Positions 1 to 8,200 of a stretch of 64,000 bases of DNA are shown here, one piece after another. The notes beneath the pieces are model-generated. The model was not told the origin of the DNA. It worked only from the letters and a program-made list of their open reading frames with translations, and searched no databases. Every line of letters begins with the position of its first letter. Positions within the stretch are counted from its first letter, which is position 1. Source of the DNA: Porcipelethomonas sp964621265 (GTDB lineage Bacteria > Bacillota > Clostridia > Oscillospirales > Ruminococcaceae). The position numbers and the translations under genes were made by a program. The stretch is taken from NCBI GenBank assembly GCA_964621265.1, contig CAZULQ010000003.1, positions 61,713-125,712 of the forward strand. The letters are read 5' to 3'.

Positions 1-184
1 TAAATTTTTTGAATCTGTATTTCATACAATCAATCCCTTCTTGTATTAATTATATTTTCCATATATATACTTTATCGGCAGAAAAGTCAATATTTCTATA
101 CATAAATCTCACAAAAATAAGTCATCGTTTATGTACAATATTCAATATATCATAATCCCAACCCTCCGCATTTGTTAAACATCA

Positions 185-221
185 ACAAAAAGGCTGCATA
201 GCTTAATGCTACACAGCCTTA
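185..221 (-). terminator. Rho-independent terminator of the peptide operon
   Basis: An inverted repeat (AGGCTG...CAGCCT, read on the minus strand as GGCTGTGTAGC / GCTATGCAGCC) is followed on the minus strand by a run of T. It sits just downstream of the nucleotidyltransferase stop, so it ends the operon. Confidence 0.8.
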
Positions 222-249
222 TAGTATAATCTCATATTTTGTTTTAATG

Positions 250-1383
250 CTACTTGTTAATTTCTTCCTTATTCAGAATCTTTAACTCGGAAGAAATCTT
301 CTTTCTGTCAACAAAAATACCTCTGAATAATCTCATAACCCATGCTACAGGGATAAGCACCTTTGTTTTGTAGCAGAAAGGATATCCGATTTTAAACACA
401 AGCATTGGCGGGAACAGACGTCTTAAAACGTATTTAAACTTATAATTCTTCTTGGACTTGTCATATGTGGCATTAATTCTGTTCTTTATTTCATTTTCAA
501 ACGAACCATAAGTACCGGAAACAAGGAACCTTTCAAGCATTTGTTTTTCATCTTCGGATAATGGCTTTTCGCCGAAAAGCTTTTGACTCAGAAGTCTGTT
601 CTGATTTTCAAACTCCCACATATTAAGCTTTTTGCATTCCTTTTCAATGTATTTCCAGTCAAGCTTGTCTTCCATCTTTTTAAGGTAAAGATAAGTGTCA
701 ACAAGTGAACGCAGGCCCGTTCCGCTTACTGTATAATGCTTATATTCATGAAATGTAATATAAATATAGAAATCTTCGTCTGTGAAGTTATACTCAAACT
801 TCCTGTTCTCTTTAAGAACCAGTCTGTCCTTGACATTCTTATAGTATTTATAAGCCAGCGCTGTCGATTTATTTGCAAGACCTGTGTGCAGTTCAAAATT
901 ATAAATCGGCTGTTTTAAATACTCATCATGATTATTTTTTGCAAAGAGCTCACAGTAGTAGCCCCTTGCAGTCATAAAATCATAAACCTGTTGCTGAAAT
1001 GCTCTGTCATACAAAATATCATTATCAGTCATTTCTCTCATACCGAATTTCGGATAAAAATCCTTGAGATAGATGCCCTTGAGAGACATATGCCATATTC
1101 CGTTATCCTCAAAGTATTTCAGAATCTGCGCTCTTTCAGCTTCAAAAAGTATAAGCTTTCTGATTACCTTTTCCTTGGCCTGCTTCCATTCTGATGACAA
1201 AACTATTCCCGCAGATTCAAGAGTAAGAGAAACAAGTGACACCAGACTATGAAACTTACTTTTTTCATAAACCTCATCAAGGTTCATCTTTTCAATTCTG
1301 CTTTTGTCCGGGATTTGCTCATTTATTCCGCATTTTACTAGATACAGCACATCATAGTCTGTATTCACAATTTTATCATTCAT
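250..1383 (-). CDS. Nucleotidyltransferase family protein of a peptide-modification operon (PF14907-like)
   Basis: About 377 residues. A LKGIYL segment near residue 101 and MREMTDNDIL near residue 116 supply the Gly/Lys and the DxD acidic pair expected of the uncharacterised nucleotidyltransferases (NTP_transf_5) that occur in lasso-peptide and related clusters. A GTG nine bases upstream could also be used, but the ATG overlapping the stop of the ABC gene (ATGA) fits translational coupling better. It is the last gene of the operon. By family, it would transfer a nucleotide or sugar-like group onto a substrate; the real substrate is unknown. No signal peptide is seen, so it is cytoplasmic. The family assignment is by motif and context, not by alignment. 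Confidence 0.75.
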   Translation of the reverse strand: MNDKIVNTDYDVLYLVKCGINEQIPDKSRIEKMNLDEVYEKSKFHSLVSLVSLTLESAGIVLSSEWKQAKEKVIRKLILFEAERAQILKYFEDNGIWHMSLKGIYLKDFYPKFGMREMTDNDILYDRAFQQQVYDFMTARGYYCELFAKNNHDEYLKQPIYNFELHTGLANKSTALAYKYYKNVKDRLVLKENRKFEYNFTDEDFYIYITFHEYKHYTVSGTGLRSLVDTYLYLKKMEDKLDWKYIEKECKKLNMWEFENQNRLLSQKLFGEKPLSEDEKQMLERFLVSGTYGSFENEIKNRINATYDKSKKNYKFKYVLRRLFPPMLVFKIGYPFCYKTKVLIPVAWVMRLFRGIFVDRKKISSELKILNKEEINK

Positions 1384-3095
1384 TCTATACACTCCACGGT
1401 TATCTGTTTTTCTTCAAAATTAACAATCTTATTGCATATTTCCAATGAAGCAGGTCTGTGAGTTACTGTTATTACTGTCTTGTTGGTCATATTTTTCAGA
1501 TTTTCAATAACTCTTCTTTCGGTTTCTGAATCAAGTGAGCTTGTTGCTTCGTCAAGGAGAAGTATCGGTGCGTCCGAGAAAATCGCCCTTGCAATTGCAA
1601 TACGCTGCATCTGACCTTCCGACACACCCTGTCCCCTTTCGCCCAGGACGGTATCAAGTCCGTTTTCAAGCTCGTCCACAAACTCATCGGCACATGAAAT
1701 TTTAAGTGCCGTTTTAATTTTTTCGGTTTCTTTCATTTTTGTCTTGTCAGAGAAGGTTATTACTTCTCTGATAGTTCCGCTCATAAGCTGATTACCCTGC
1801 GGAACATACGAGAAAAATCTGCTCCACTTTGAAGACATCTTCATTTCATTGCCTTCATTGTCGGATAAAAGATATTCCCCTTCATCAAGGTGATAGAGAC
1901 ACATCAGCAGCTTGAGCATTGTAGATTTTCCGCAGCCCGATTGCCCTGTGAACGCTACATAATCACCCTTATTTATTTCAAGGTTTACATTTTTCAGTAC
2001 AACCGGCATCTTTGATTTATCCTGACTTTTACCGATTGGCTGATAAGTAAATCCGGCATTTTCAAAAATAAACTTTTTAAATTTGTTATTATAAAAGCTG
2101 TAAACTTCATCGCATGATTTTGACTCTTCAATAAATCTGTCGTCAAATCTGCTTGCTTCAATAATTCTTTCGGCACTTGCAATTACAGCATAATACTTGG
2201 GCAGAAAGCCTGAAATATTTGCGAAAGGTGCCTGAATCTGATTGATAAGCTGTAAAATCGTCATCAGTGTGCCGTAAGAAACTGTATTATTAATAATTCC
2301 ATATCCGCAGTAGCCCATACCTAAAAGGTAAATACCATGCATAGCCGATGAAAAGGCAATACTGCAAATATTGGATAAGCGGATTTTTTTCATTCTCGCT
2401 TTTTTGTGCTCATCCATTCTGTCGTACGCTTCACTTGCAGTCTGATTTTCAGTCGCAAATGAACATACAACCATAAGATTCTCAATGTGCTCCTGAAGGA
2501 ACACTCTGAGCTTTCCGTCTTTTTCCTGAATATTCCTGTGCAGTCTTTTCAGTACTTTTCTAAAAGGATACGTTATACCGATGATACACAAACACGCTGG
2601 TATAATCAGATAGGAAAACTTAGGTTCAATTGTTAGAATCATTCCAAGTGCACCTATAAGTTTTATTACCATTCCCGAAAGACCCGGAAGTATCTCAACT
2701 ATTCCGTTTGCCACAACAACTGTGTCAGATGTAAGGCGATTAAGCCATTCTCCCGAATGAGTCGTATTAACCGATTCAAAGTCCTTTTTCAGAATAGTTG
2801 AAAACAGATTTCCTTTAAGAATATTTTCAATTGAGGAACGTGATTTTTCCTCGAAATACCTTATAAGGGCATTCAGAATAATCTGTAACAATACTATGAA
2901 TATAACAAGTACAAGATAAAAGAAAAACTGTGATTTATTTTTTTCAACGGCATTATCTATTACATCACGAAGCAAAATCGCATAGTAAACACCCATTGCA
3001 CCGGTAATCACCTGCAATGCAATCAGAATAACAATATTAATTCTATTTTTTCCGATAATGCCATACAGCCACTTTATAATTGACTTATCCTTCAT
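1380..3095 (-). CDS. ABC exporter, fused permease and ATPase
   Basis: 571 residues. The N-terminal half (about 15-300) has six hydrophobic segments of an ABC exporter membrane domain. The C-terminal half (about 345-571) is the ATPase, with Walker A GQSGCGKST near 384, signature VSEGQMQR near 491, Walker B ILLLDEA near 511 and H-loop VTHR near 543. There is no N-terminal C39 peptidase domain, so leader removal would need a separate protease; the S26-type peptidase encoded just upstream is the candidate. The start codon lies inside the end of that peptidase gene (11 bases overlap). By context it most likely exports the mature product of the small precursor peptide; the cargo is inferred. Confidence 0.88.
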   Translation of the reverse strand: MKDKSIIKWLYGIIGKNRINIVILIALQVITGAMGVYYAILLRDVIDNAVEKNKSQFFFYLVLVIFIVLLQIILNALIRYFEEKSRSSIENILKGNLFSTILKKDFESVNTTHSGEWLNRLTSDTVVVANGIVEILPGLSGMVIKLIGALGMILTIEPKFSYLIIPACLCIIGITYPFRKVLKRLHRNIQEKDGKLRVFLQEHIENLMVVCSFATENQTASEAYDRMDEHKKARMKKIRLSNICSIAFSSAMHGIYLLGMGYCGYGIINNTVSYGTLMTILQLINQIQAPFANISGFLPKYYAVIASAERIIEASRFDDRFIEESKSCDEVYSFYNNKFKKFIFENAGFTYQPIGKSQDKSKMPVVLKNVNLEINKGDYVAFTGQSGCGKSTMLKLLMCLYHLDEGEYLLSDNEGNEMKMSSKWSRFFSYVPQGNQLMSGTIREVITFSDKTKMKETEKIKTALKISCADEFVDELENGLDTVLGERGQGVSEGQMQRIAIARAIFSDAPILLLDEATSSLDSETERRVIENLKNMTNKTVITVTHRPASLEICNKIVNFEEKQITVECIE

Positions 3096-3525
3096 TTTTT
3101 CTCATTCGTCCTATTTTAAACTTGACCTTCATATAAAGTTTTCTGACAGGGTATAAGAAATACCACAGTCTGGAATAAAAACGATATCCCTTTTCCTCAA
3201 CGGTATGTTCCTTGCCGTTTCGGATAAATTTTGAGAGTACCCCTATTATATCCTCGTCCTTAATTCCATATTCCTTATTAAGACAATTATCGCCGAGTAT
3301 GACGTAATCGTTCTCTCTTACTTCCACCACCCTGTGAAGAACATAGTGACTAGGCGGGCGTCTGTAAAGAACAACATCATATTTTCTGCATCTCTCATCT
3401 GTTTTCTTTACAACAGTAAACATATCCCTTCCCTGTTTCATCATAGGAAGCATGCTCACGCCAATGTTAGTATAGGTAAGTTCTCCGTTCTTTTCAAGGT
3501 AGTCTTCGTAAGTCACCTTATTCAT
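3085..3525 (-). CDS. S26/S24-type signal peptidase-like protease
   Basis: 146 residues. GVSMLPMM places a nucleophile Ser at about 24. HRVVEV puts a His at about 64 where bacterial type I signal peptidases have a Lys, and GDN gives an Asp at about 79. This Ser-His-Asp arrangement resembles the ER/archaeal/SipW kind of signal peptidase. The C-terminal LWYFLYPVRKLYM may be a short membrane anchor. It overlaps PqqD upstream by 8 bases and the ABC exporter downstream, so expression is coupled. By context it is the best candidate to remove the leader of the precursor peptide, because the exporter lacks its own peptidase domain. Cleavage of that substrate is inference. Confidence 0.75.
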   Translation of the reverse strand: MNKVTYEDYLEKNGELTYTNIGVSMLPMMKQGRDMFTVVKKTDERCRKYDVVLYRRPPSHYVLHRVVEVRENDYVILGDNCLNKEYGIKDEDIIGVLSKFIRNGKEHTVEEKGYRFYSRLWYFLYPVRKLYMKVKFKIGRMRKNEG

Positions 3526-3778
3526 CTATTGCTCCAATACTGCGAAGCTTTTCAATAACCTTTTTAACGTCTGCTGAAATAACCTCCATCGGAGCGTCAT
3601 ATTCATCAAACATCTTCTTTGCGATTTCTTCTTCTGTTGTATCTTCTCGGAGACAGTCAATAACAAAGCCTGCAGTCTGATTGCTTCTGATAATACCGTT
3701 AAAGCTTGTGTTTCCTGCAGTTACTGTTATATGCTCACCGTTAGTTTCGTGTGTTATAAATTCATTCTTTAATTTCAT
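3518..3778 (-). CDS. PqqD-family peptide recognition protein
   Basis: 86 residues, the usual size of stand-alone PqqD or lasso B1 proteins. Features seen: a short beta-rich N-terminus with ITVTAGNTSFNGI, then FVIDCLREDTTEEEIAKKMFDEY, which resembles the helix-turn-helix of the RiPP recognition element (quoted in two parts: FVIDCLREDTTEEEIA and KKMFDEY). Members of this family bind the leader of a ribosomal precursor peptide and present it to modifying enzymes. Here it lies between the kinase-like gene and the S26 peptidase. It is the strongest single indication that this operon makes a post-translationally modified peptide. No catalytic residue is expected. Confidence 0.8.
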   Translation of the reverse strand: MKLKNEFITHETNGEHITVTAGNTSFNGIIRSNQTAGFVIDCLREDTTEEEIAKKMFDEYDAPMEVISADVKKVIEKLRSIGAIDE

Positions 3779-3784
3779 ATTAAC

Positions 3785-4516
3785 CTATCCTTTCATTCCG
3801 TTATAGGCAATTTCCACAGCCTCAGTGCTGATATTGCAGCCAAGACGATATAATCCCGTATTCTGAGAAAGCTTGTCAACAAGCTTTAATGTACTCATCA
3901 TAAGTGCAGGATTAAGCGGTCTGTATATCTGCTGCATGAGCATTGCATACGCACTTTTACTGCTGATTTTTTCAATATGGTTTTCCTCGGCTCTCTCCAG
4001 AATGCACACAGCCTTCAGAGGAACGGAAATATTTGTACTGATACGATGCTTACCGTCCCATGGTGTACCAAAAACCTTAACGCCGTTTTCTGAAACGTGA
4101 ATAAGCGGCTTGTCGTCATTAACCATAACGGCCTTGTCGCCGAAATACTCGCGCCATAGCTTGGTATGCGTAGACTTACCCGTACCGCTTTTTGCAGTAA
4201 AAAGGAACGCCTGGTTATCCACGGCAACTACTGACCCATGGAAAAGAATCGTATCATATTCAAGCATTTTATCTGCGATTTTTCTGTATACAGCGAGGGT
4301 TTCAAGGTAGCTGTCGGGAAAATGTCTTATCTCGTGCCCCTCATAAATATCCTCGTCTGCGGATTTTTTTCTTTCAAAATCAATATTCTCCTGACAAATC
4401 TCAATGGAAAAATCCGGTGTACCCTCAAAGCGATAGTCTGCGCACAATGCATGTACCTCACTGTTGATAGAGTTTATTTCAATTATTTTGTCAGCAATTT
4501 TATAAATACCAGTCAT
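3785..4516 (-). CDS. HPr kinase-related P-loop kinase
   Basis: 243 residues. LFHGSVV near 91 and the P-loop AKSGTGKST near 108 are followed by VNDDKPLI near 131, matching the HprK C-terminal catalytic fold without the N-terminal regulatory domain. Homologues of this short type occur in lasso-peptide and related clusters, where one (in the paeninodin cluster) phosphorylates a Ser of the precursor. In this operon the precursor has Thr-Thr-Ser just before a Gly-Gly, a possible phosphorylation site (inference). It lies 6 bases upstream of PqqD and 10 bases downstream of the lipoprotein gene. It is unlikely to be the true HPr kinase of carbon regulation, because of its length and context. Confidence 0.75.
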   Translation of the reverse strand: MTGIYKIADKIIEINSINSEVHALCADYRFEGTPDFSIEICQENIDFERKKSADEDIYEGHEIRHFPDSYLETLAVYRKIADKMLEYDTILFHGSVVAVDNQAFLFTAKSGTGKSTHTKLWREYFGDKAVMVNDDKPLIHVSENGVKVFGTPWDGKHRISTNISVPLKAVCILERAEENHIEKISSKSAYAMLMQQIYRPLNPALMMSTLKLVDKLSQNTGLYRLGCNISTEAVEIAYNGMKG

Positions 4517-4526
4517 ATTATTTCAC

Positions 4527-5000
4527 TCAAAATGGCAGGAATGGAAGATCGTTTTGTCCCAGATTCGGACTCTCATTCACATTTTGTTTTTCTTCTTCGG
4601 TTGCAGCTGTAGTTGTTTCCTCTGTAACTGTTGTCTGCTCTTTAACAGCTTCCTTGTTTGGATCGTTATTCATATTTTCATTTTCCTCCTGTGCATTTTC
4701 TTTCACAGTTTCATTTTTATCCTTCGAAGTTTCCTTATTATCCTTTACAGGTTCTGAGTCAGCTTTTTTCGTTGTTACTTCAGTTTTAGTTTCCTCCGCT
4801 GCTTTTGTCGAAGTTTCTTTTTGTTTTTCGGTAACAGCCCCTGCAACTTCTGTAATAACTTCGGTGGCCGTTTCTTCTGTTGCTGACTGCGTAATTTCAG
4901 TCTGAGTTGTTTTATCCTCTGATGATGATTCTTCATCACTGCAACCTGCAAGCATTGTTATACTTAATGCAATTGCAAGCAAATATTTCAATTTCTTCAT
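4527..5000 (-). CDS. Lipoprotein with a low-complexity stalk ending in NDLPFLPF
   Basis: 157 residues. The signal peptide ends in lipobox LAGC, so Cys about 20 should be lipidated and the protein anchored outside the membrane. The rest is a Thr/Glu/Lys-rich, probably extended stalk with no recognisable fold. The last eight residues, NDLPFLPF, are identical to the last eight of the 34-residue precursor encoded 94 bases upstream, and the first 15 bases of that stretch (AACGATCTTCCATTC) are identical in DNA. It is the first gene after the precursor. It may display, mimic or donate the peptide, or act as an immunity decoy; none of these is proven. I do not recognise this family. Confidence 0.8.
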   Translation of the reverse strand: MKKLKYLLAIALSITMLAGCSDEESSSEDKTTQTEITQSATEETATEVITEVAGAVTEKQKETSTKAAEETKTEVTTKKADSEPVKDNKETSKDKNETVKENAQEENENMNNDPNKEAVKEQTTVTEETTTAATEEEKQNVNESPNLGQNDLPFLPF

Positions 5001-5023
5001 AAAATCTCCTTACAAGTCTTAAA

Positions 5024-5069
5024 TTGACAAACAGACACCATAGTTAAAATGGTGTCTGTTTATTGTCAA
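5024..5069 (-). terminator. Intercistronic hairpin (attenuator-type) after the precursor gene
   Basis: A near-perfect inverted repeat, AAACAGACACCAT / ATGGTGTCTGTTT with extended arms, lies between the precursor stop and the lipoprotein ribosome binding site. The T-run on the minus strand is weak. It may reduce read-through or stabilise the precursor message so that the peptide is made in excess over the processing proteins. Confidence 0.6.
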
Positions 5070-5093
5070 TTAAGTCAATCTAATCTTTGATTA

Positions 5094-5198
5094 TTAGAAT
5101 GGGAGGAATGGAAGATCGTTACCACCACTTGTTGTGATTACGTCTTCGTTTTCGAATGCTACGATTTCCATTTCGATTTCCATGTATTCCTTCTTCAT
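5094..5198 (-). CDS. Candidate ribosomal precursor peptide, 34 residues
   Basis: The gene is short but well supported. An excellent ribosome binding site (GGAGGTGA, 6 bases before ATG) precedes a 34-residue reading frame beginning MKKEYMEIEMEIV, then AFENEDVITTSGG and the tail NDLPFLPF. The acidic leader followed by Thr-Thr-Ser-Gly-Gly resembles double-glycine leader peptides. Cleavage after GG would release an octapeptide. The following gene encodes a lipoprotein ending in the same eight residues. Downstream come a kinase, PqqD, peptidase, exporter and nucleotidyltransferase, the parts list of a modified-peptide pathway. No Cys is present, so lanthionine and sactionine bridges are excluded. 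The mature form and activity are unknown. Confidence 0.78.
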   Translation of the reverse strand: MKKEYMEIEMEIVAFENEDVITTSGGNDLPFLPF

Positions 5199-5225
5199 CT
5201 CAAATCACCTCCGGTTTAAGATAGA

Positions 5226-5244
5226 AACTGAATAGAATTCAGTT
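5226..5244 (-). terminator. Short hairpin after the large surface-protein gene
   Basis: AACTGAAT and ATTCAGTT form an 8-bp stem with a 3-base loop, 13 bases after the stop of the 1512-residue gene. There is no strong T-run. It could be a weak terminator that lets some transcription pass into the precursor gene. Confidence 0.35.
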
Positions 5245-5257
5245 ATCAACAAATATA

Positions 5258-8200
5258 TTAGTTAGATGTGCTTTTTACTGCAACTTCAAAACTTGTAATA
5301 TTTGAAGCAGTAAGTCCAGTAATCTTGTAGTATGATACTGCATCTGAACCTGTTGCCTTAACTGCCTCAATTGAACCCTTAGTACCAAAGTTAGATGTTA
5401 CTTCTACCTTTGTGAGATCTGTTAATGAAGCATCTAAATCAGTAGTAATAGCAGTTGATTCTACTCTGTAGTATACATTCACACCATCATTTACATAGTA
5501 TGCATTTACCTTTGAATCACTACTGTTATCATATACACCGTCATCATCTGTATCGAACCATACAGTTGCAGGAGTCTTAAGAGTAACAATACCCTGGATT
5601 GTTATAGCACCAGTTGCATTGTATACTCTGAGGTCACCAGAATTGTATGTGTAGTAAGGAATGCTTTCGGCAAGCTCAATTGCAGCTTCCTTAATAGCTG
5701 TTGTAGCATATGATTTGCCGCTTACTTCAGCAACATATGCATCATATTCAGTCTTGTTAATTATAGTACCATCACTATTAATTGCCTTAGCAGTAGCAGC
5801 AACAGGTAATGTTGGAGCAGTTGTATAATCAGCAACAATTACGTTAACAGCATTTGCTGATTCATCATACTTGTATGCATTAGCACCACCAATAGCAAGA
5901 GTTGCCTGGAATGGAGTTGATGATGGAGTATAGTAGTTATTAACTGCATTTGAAGACTTGATTTCAAATGTAAGGTTATCAGTATCATCACCAGTTACTG
6001 CATCACTATTAACTGCAGTAAGAACCTTAGGAACAACTTCAATTTCAACTTCGCCTGTTACCTTCTTGATTTCGATAAATGCTTCGTTCAGAGCAACACC
6101 AGTTTCATTCTTTGTAATTGTGTAAACATCAGCGCTGTTGAGTGTTACGCCGCCCATCTTAACTGTTACTGAGTCAGGAAGCATGTAACCTGTTTTAGCT
6201 TCGAGCTTATACTTTAATGTTGTGTTGTAAGCATAATCATCTAATGTAGAATCACTATCACTAGTATCACCATCAATAGCCTGGTCAGCTGAATCAGGAG
6301 TGAGTGTTATCTTGTTAGCTGTATCAACCTTAGTTGTATCAAGTGCATATACTGCATTTTCTACACCAAGGAGGAGTTCTACATCACCGATTGTACCATC
6401 ACCAATTGCATTAGGATTGATTGTGAGAATATAAACTTCACCATCAGCAATCTTATCTTCATCGGCTGCTGACTTTTCAAATTCATAATTAGCAGCAGCA
6501 AGTGGAGCACCTGCAACCTTAACCGCACCTGTAATATTCTTACCTGTTGGTACATTCTTTACAGTTACCTTAACTACATTTTCATTGTTGCCTGTGAATA
6601 CCTTGTCTGCATCAGCAGTATATGTTGTTCCTGCATCCTTGAAGTAAAGTGCAGCAGTATCATCAGCAGCAGCAACTGTGAGGTCAACCTCTAATGAAGC
6701 CATTGTTGTGATTACAATAGCACCACTTACATTCTTGATTGTAAGCTTACCTGTTGATTCATTGAATGTGTAGTATGTTGACTTAGTTGAGTCAGTATCA
6801 ATTACTGTACCGCCAACCTTAACTTCAAATGTTGAGTAACCATACTGCTTGTCATCATTTGCATTTGTAGCTGTATACTTAGGTAATGTGAATGTACATG
6901 TATAGTCAGTACCGCTTAATACTGATGCAGTATTACCTGAAACTGTTACATTACCATTGTTGATTGTAACTGAATATGACTGCTGAGCAACAGCTGTAAG
7001 AACAATCTTGTCACCCTTTTCTGGGTTGAAGATCTTAATAGCACCTGTCTTGCTGTCATATGTGTAATCATAACCTGCTACGAGAGCTTCACCGTTCTTT
7101 GTAATAACGATTGAAGTTGGTAAGTAAGCATTAGCACCTGCTGTAAGTGTTGCTTCAAATGTTTCGCCTGCGCTGTATGCCTTGTCTACCTGGCTGATTG
7201 AAAGGTTACCAGTTAACTTAGATTCAAAAGTAAACTGTTCTGTAGCAGCAGCCTTGATTGTAATAGCATCAGTTGCTTCAAAGTGATCTGCAAATACAAC
7301 CTTAACACAAGCAAGTTTATATTCTGCATTTGTCACAGCTGTATCACCAGTTACAGGAACAATTGCATAATCCTTATCTGCTGCGATAGTGTCTGCTGCT
7401 GGATTTGATACAGTGTCTGTTGTAACAGCTGTATCTACAGCAAGAGTCTTGCTACCCATTGTAACAGTCATTGATGTTGGAAGAATTAATGATGTTTCAC
7501 CAATTGTATCAAGAGCGAAGTATACTTCATCTGGTGCTTCGCCTTCATCAACTGTTGTTTCAATATCCTTTGTTACAAATGCCTTCTTAACTGGGTCATA
7601 CTTAACCTGTGCTGCACTTGGCTTAAGGCCTGTTGCGTTAACAGTTACATCATAATATTCTGTAGCAGCAGCTTCGATAACAACGTTGCCCGCAGCATTA
7701 CCAATCTGGCTAACTGCAAGATCAGCACTGCCATCTTCGTTAATGTTGATGATGTAGTATGTGTTTGTGCTTGCGAGTGTAGCAAGGTCTGTGAGCTGAG
7801 CTGCTTCCTTCTGAGCAGCTGTATATCCAGTAGTAAGAGCATCAACTTCATCACCACTTACTTCAGTACCATTAGCTGAATTATAGTAAGTTCTTGTCTT
7901 ACCATCTTCGTTAAGTACTGAGTAGAAGCCTACAGGAGCAGTAACAACACCAGTACCACCATAAAGTGTAACCTTAGTTGGAACCTTATACTTAGTGCTG
8001 TCTGTTACTGTAAGCTTTGTAGCAAAGCCATCGCCTACATTTTCAGGAAGTTCAGCATTAAGATTTGTAAGTGACTGAATTAACTTGTGGCTTGTAGAAG
8101 CTGCTGCAGTAATCTTGATATCAGCTGTTGGATTAAATACAACTACTTCACCTGTTGTTGAGTTGTATGTATAATCAGTGCCTTCACTTAATGTAACTGT

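Noticed and set aside
4238..4612. Plus-strand frame of 124 residues over the kinase and lipoprotein ends
   Set aside because: Opposite strand of well-supported genes; no start signal and hydrophobic shadow composition.
250..5198. Classification as a lasso-peptide cluster
   Set aside because: No asparagine-synthetase-like cyclase and no transglutaminase-type leader protease are encoded; the precursor also lacks an acidic ring acceptor pattern after the presumed cleavage site.
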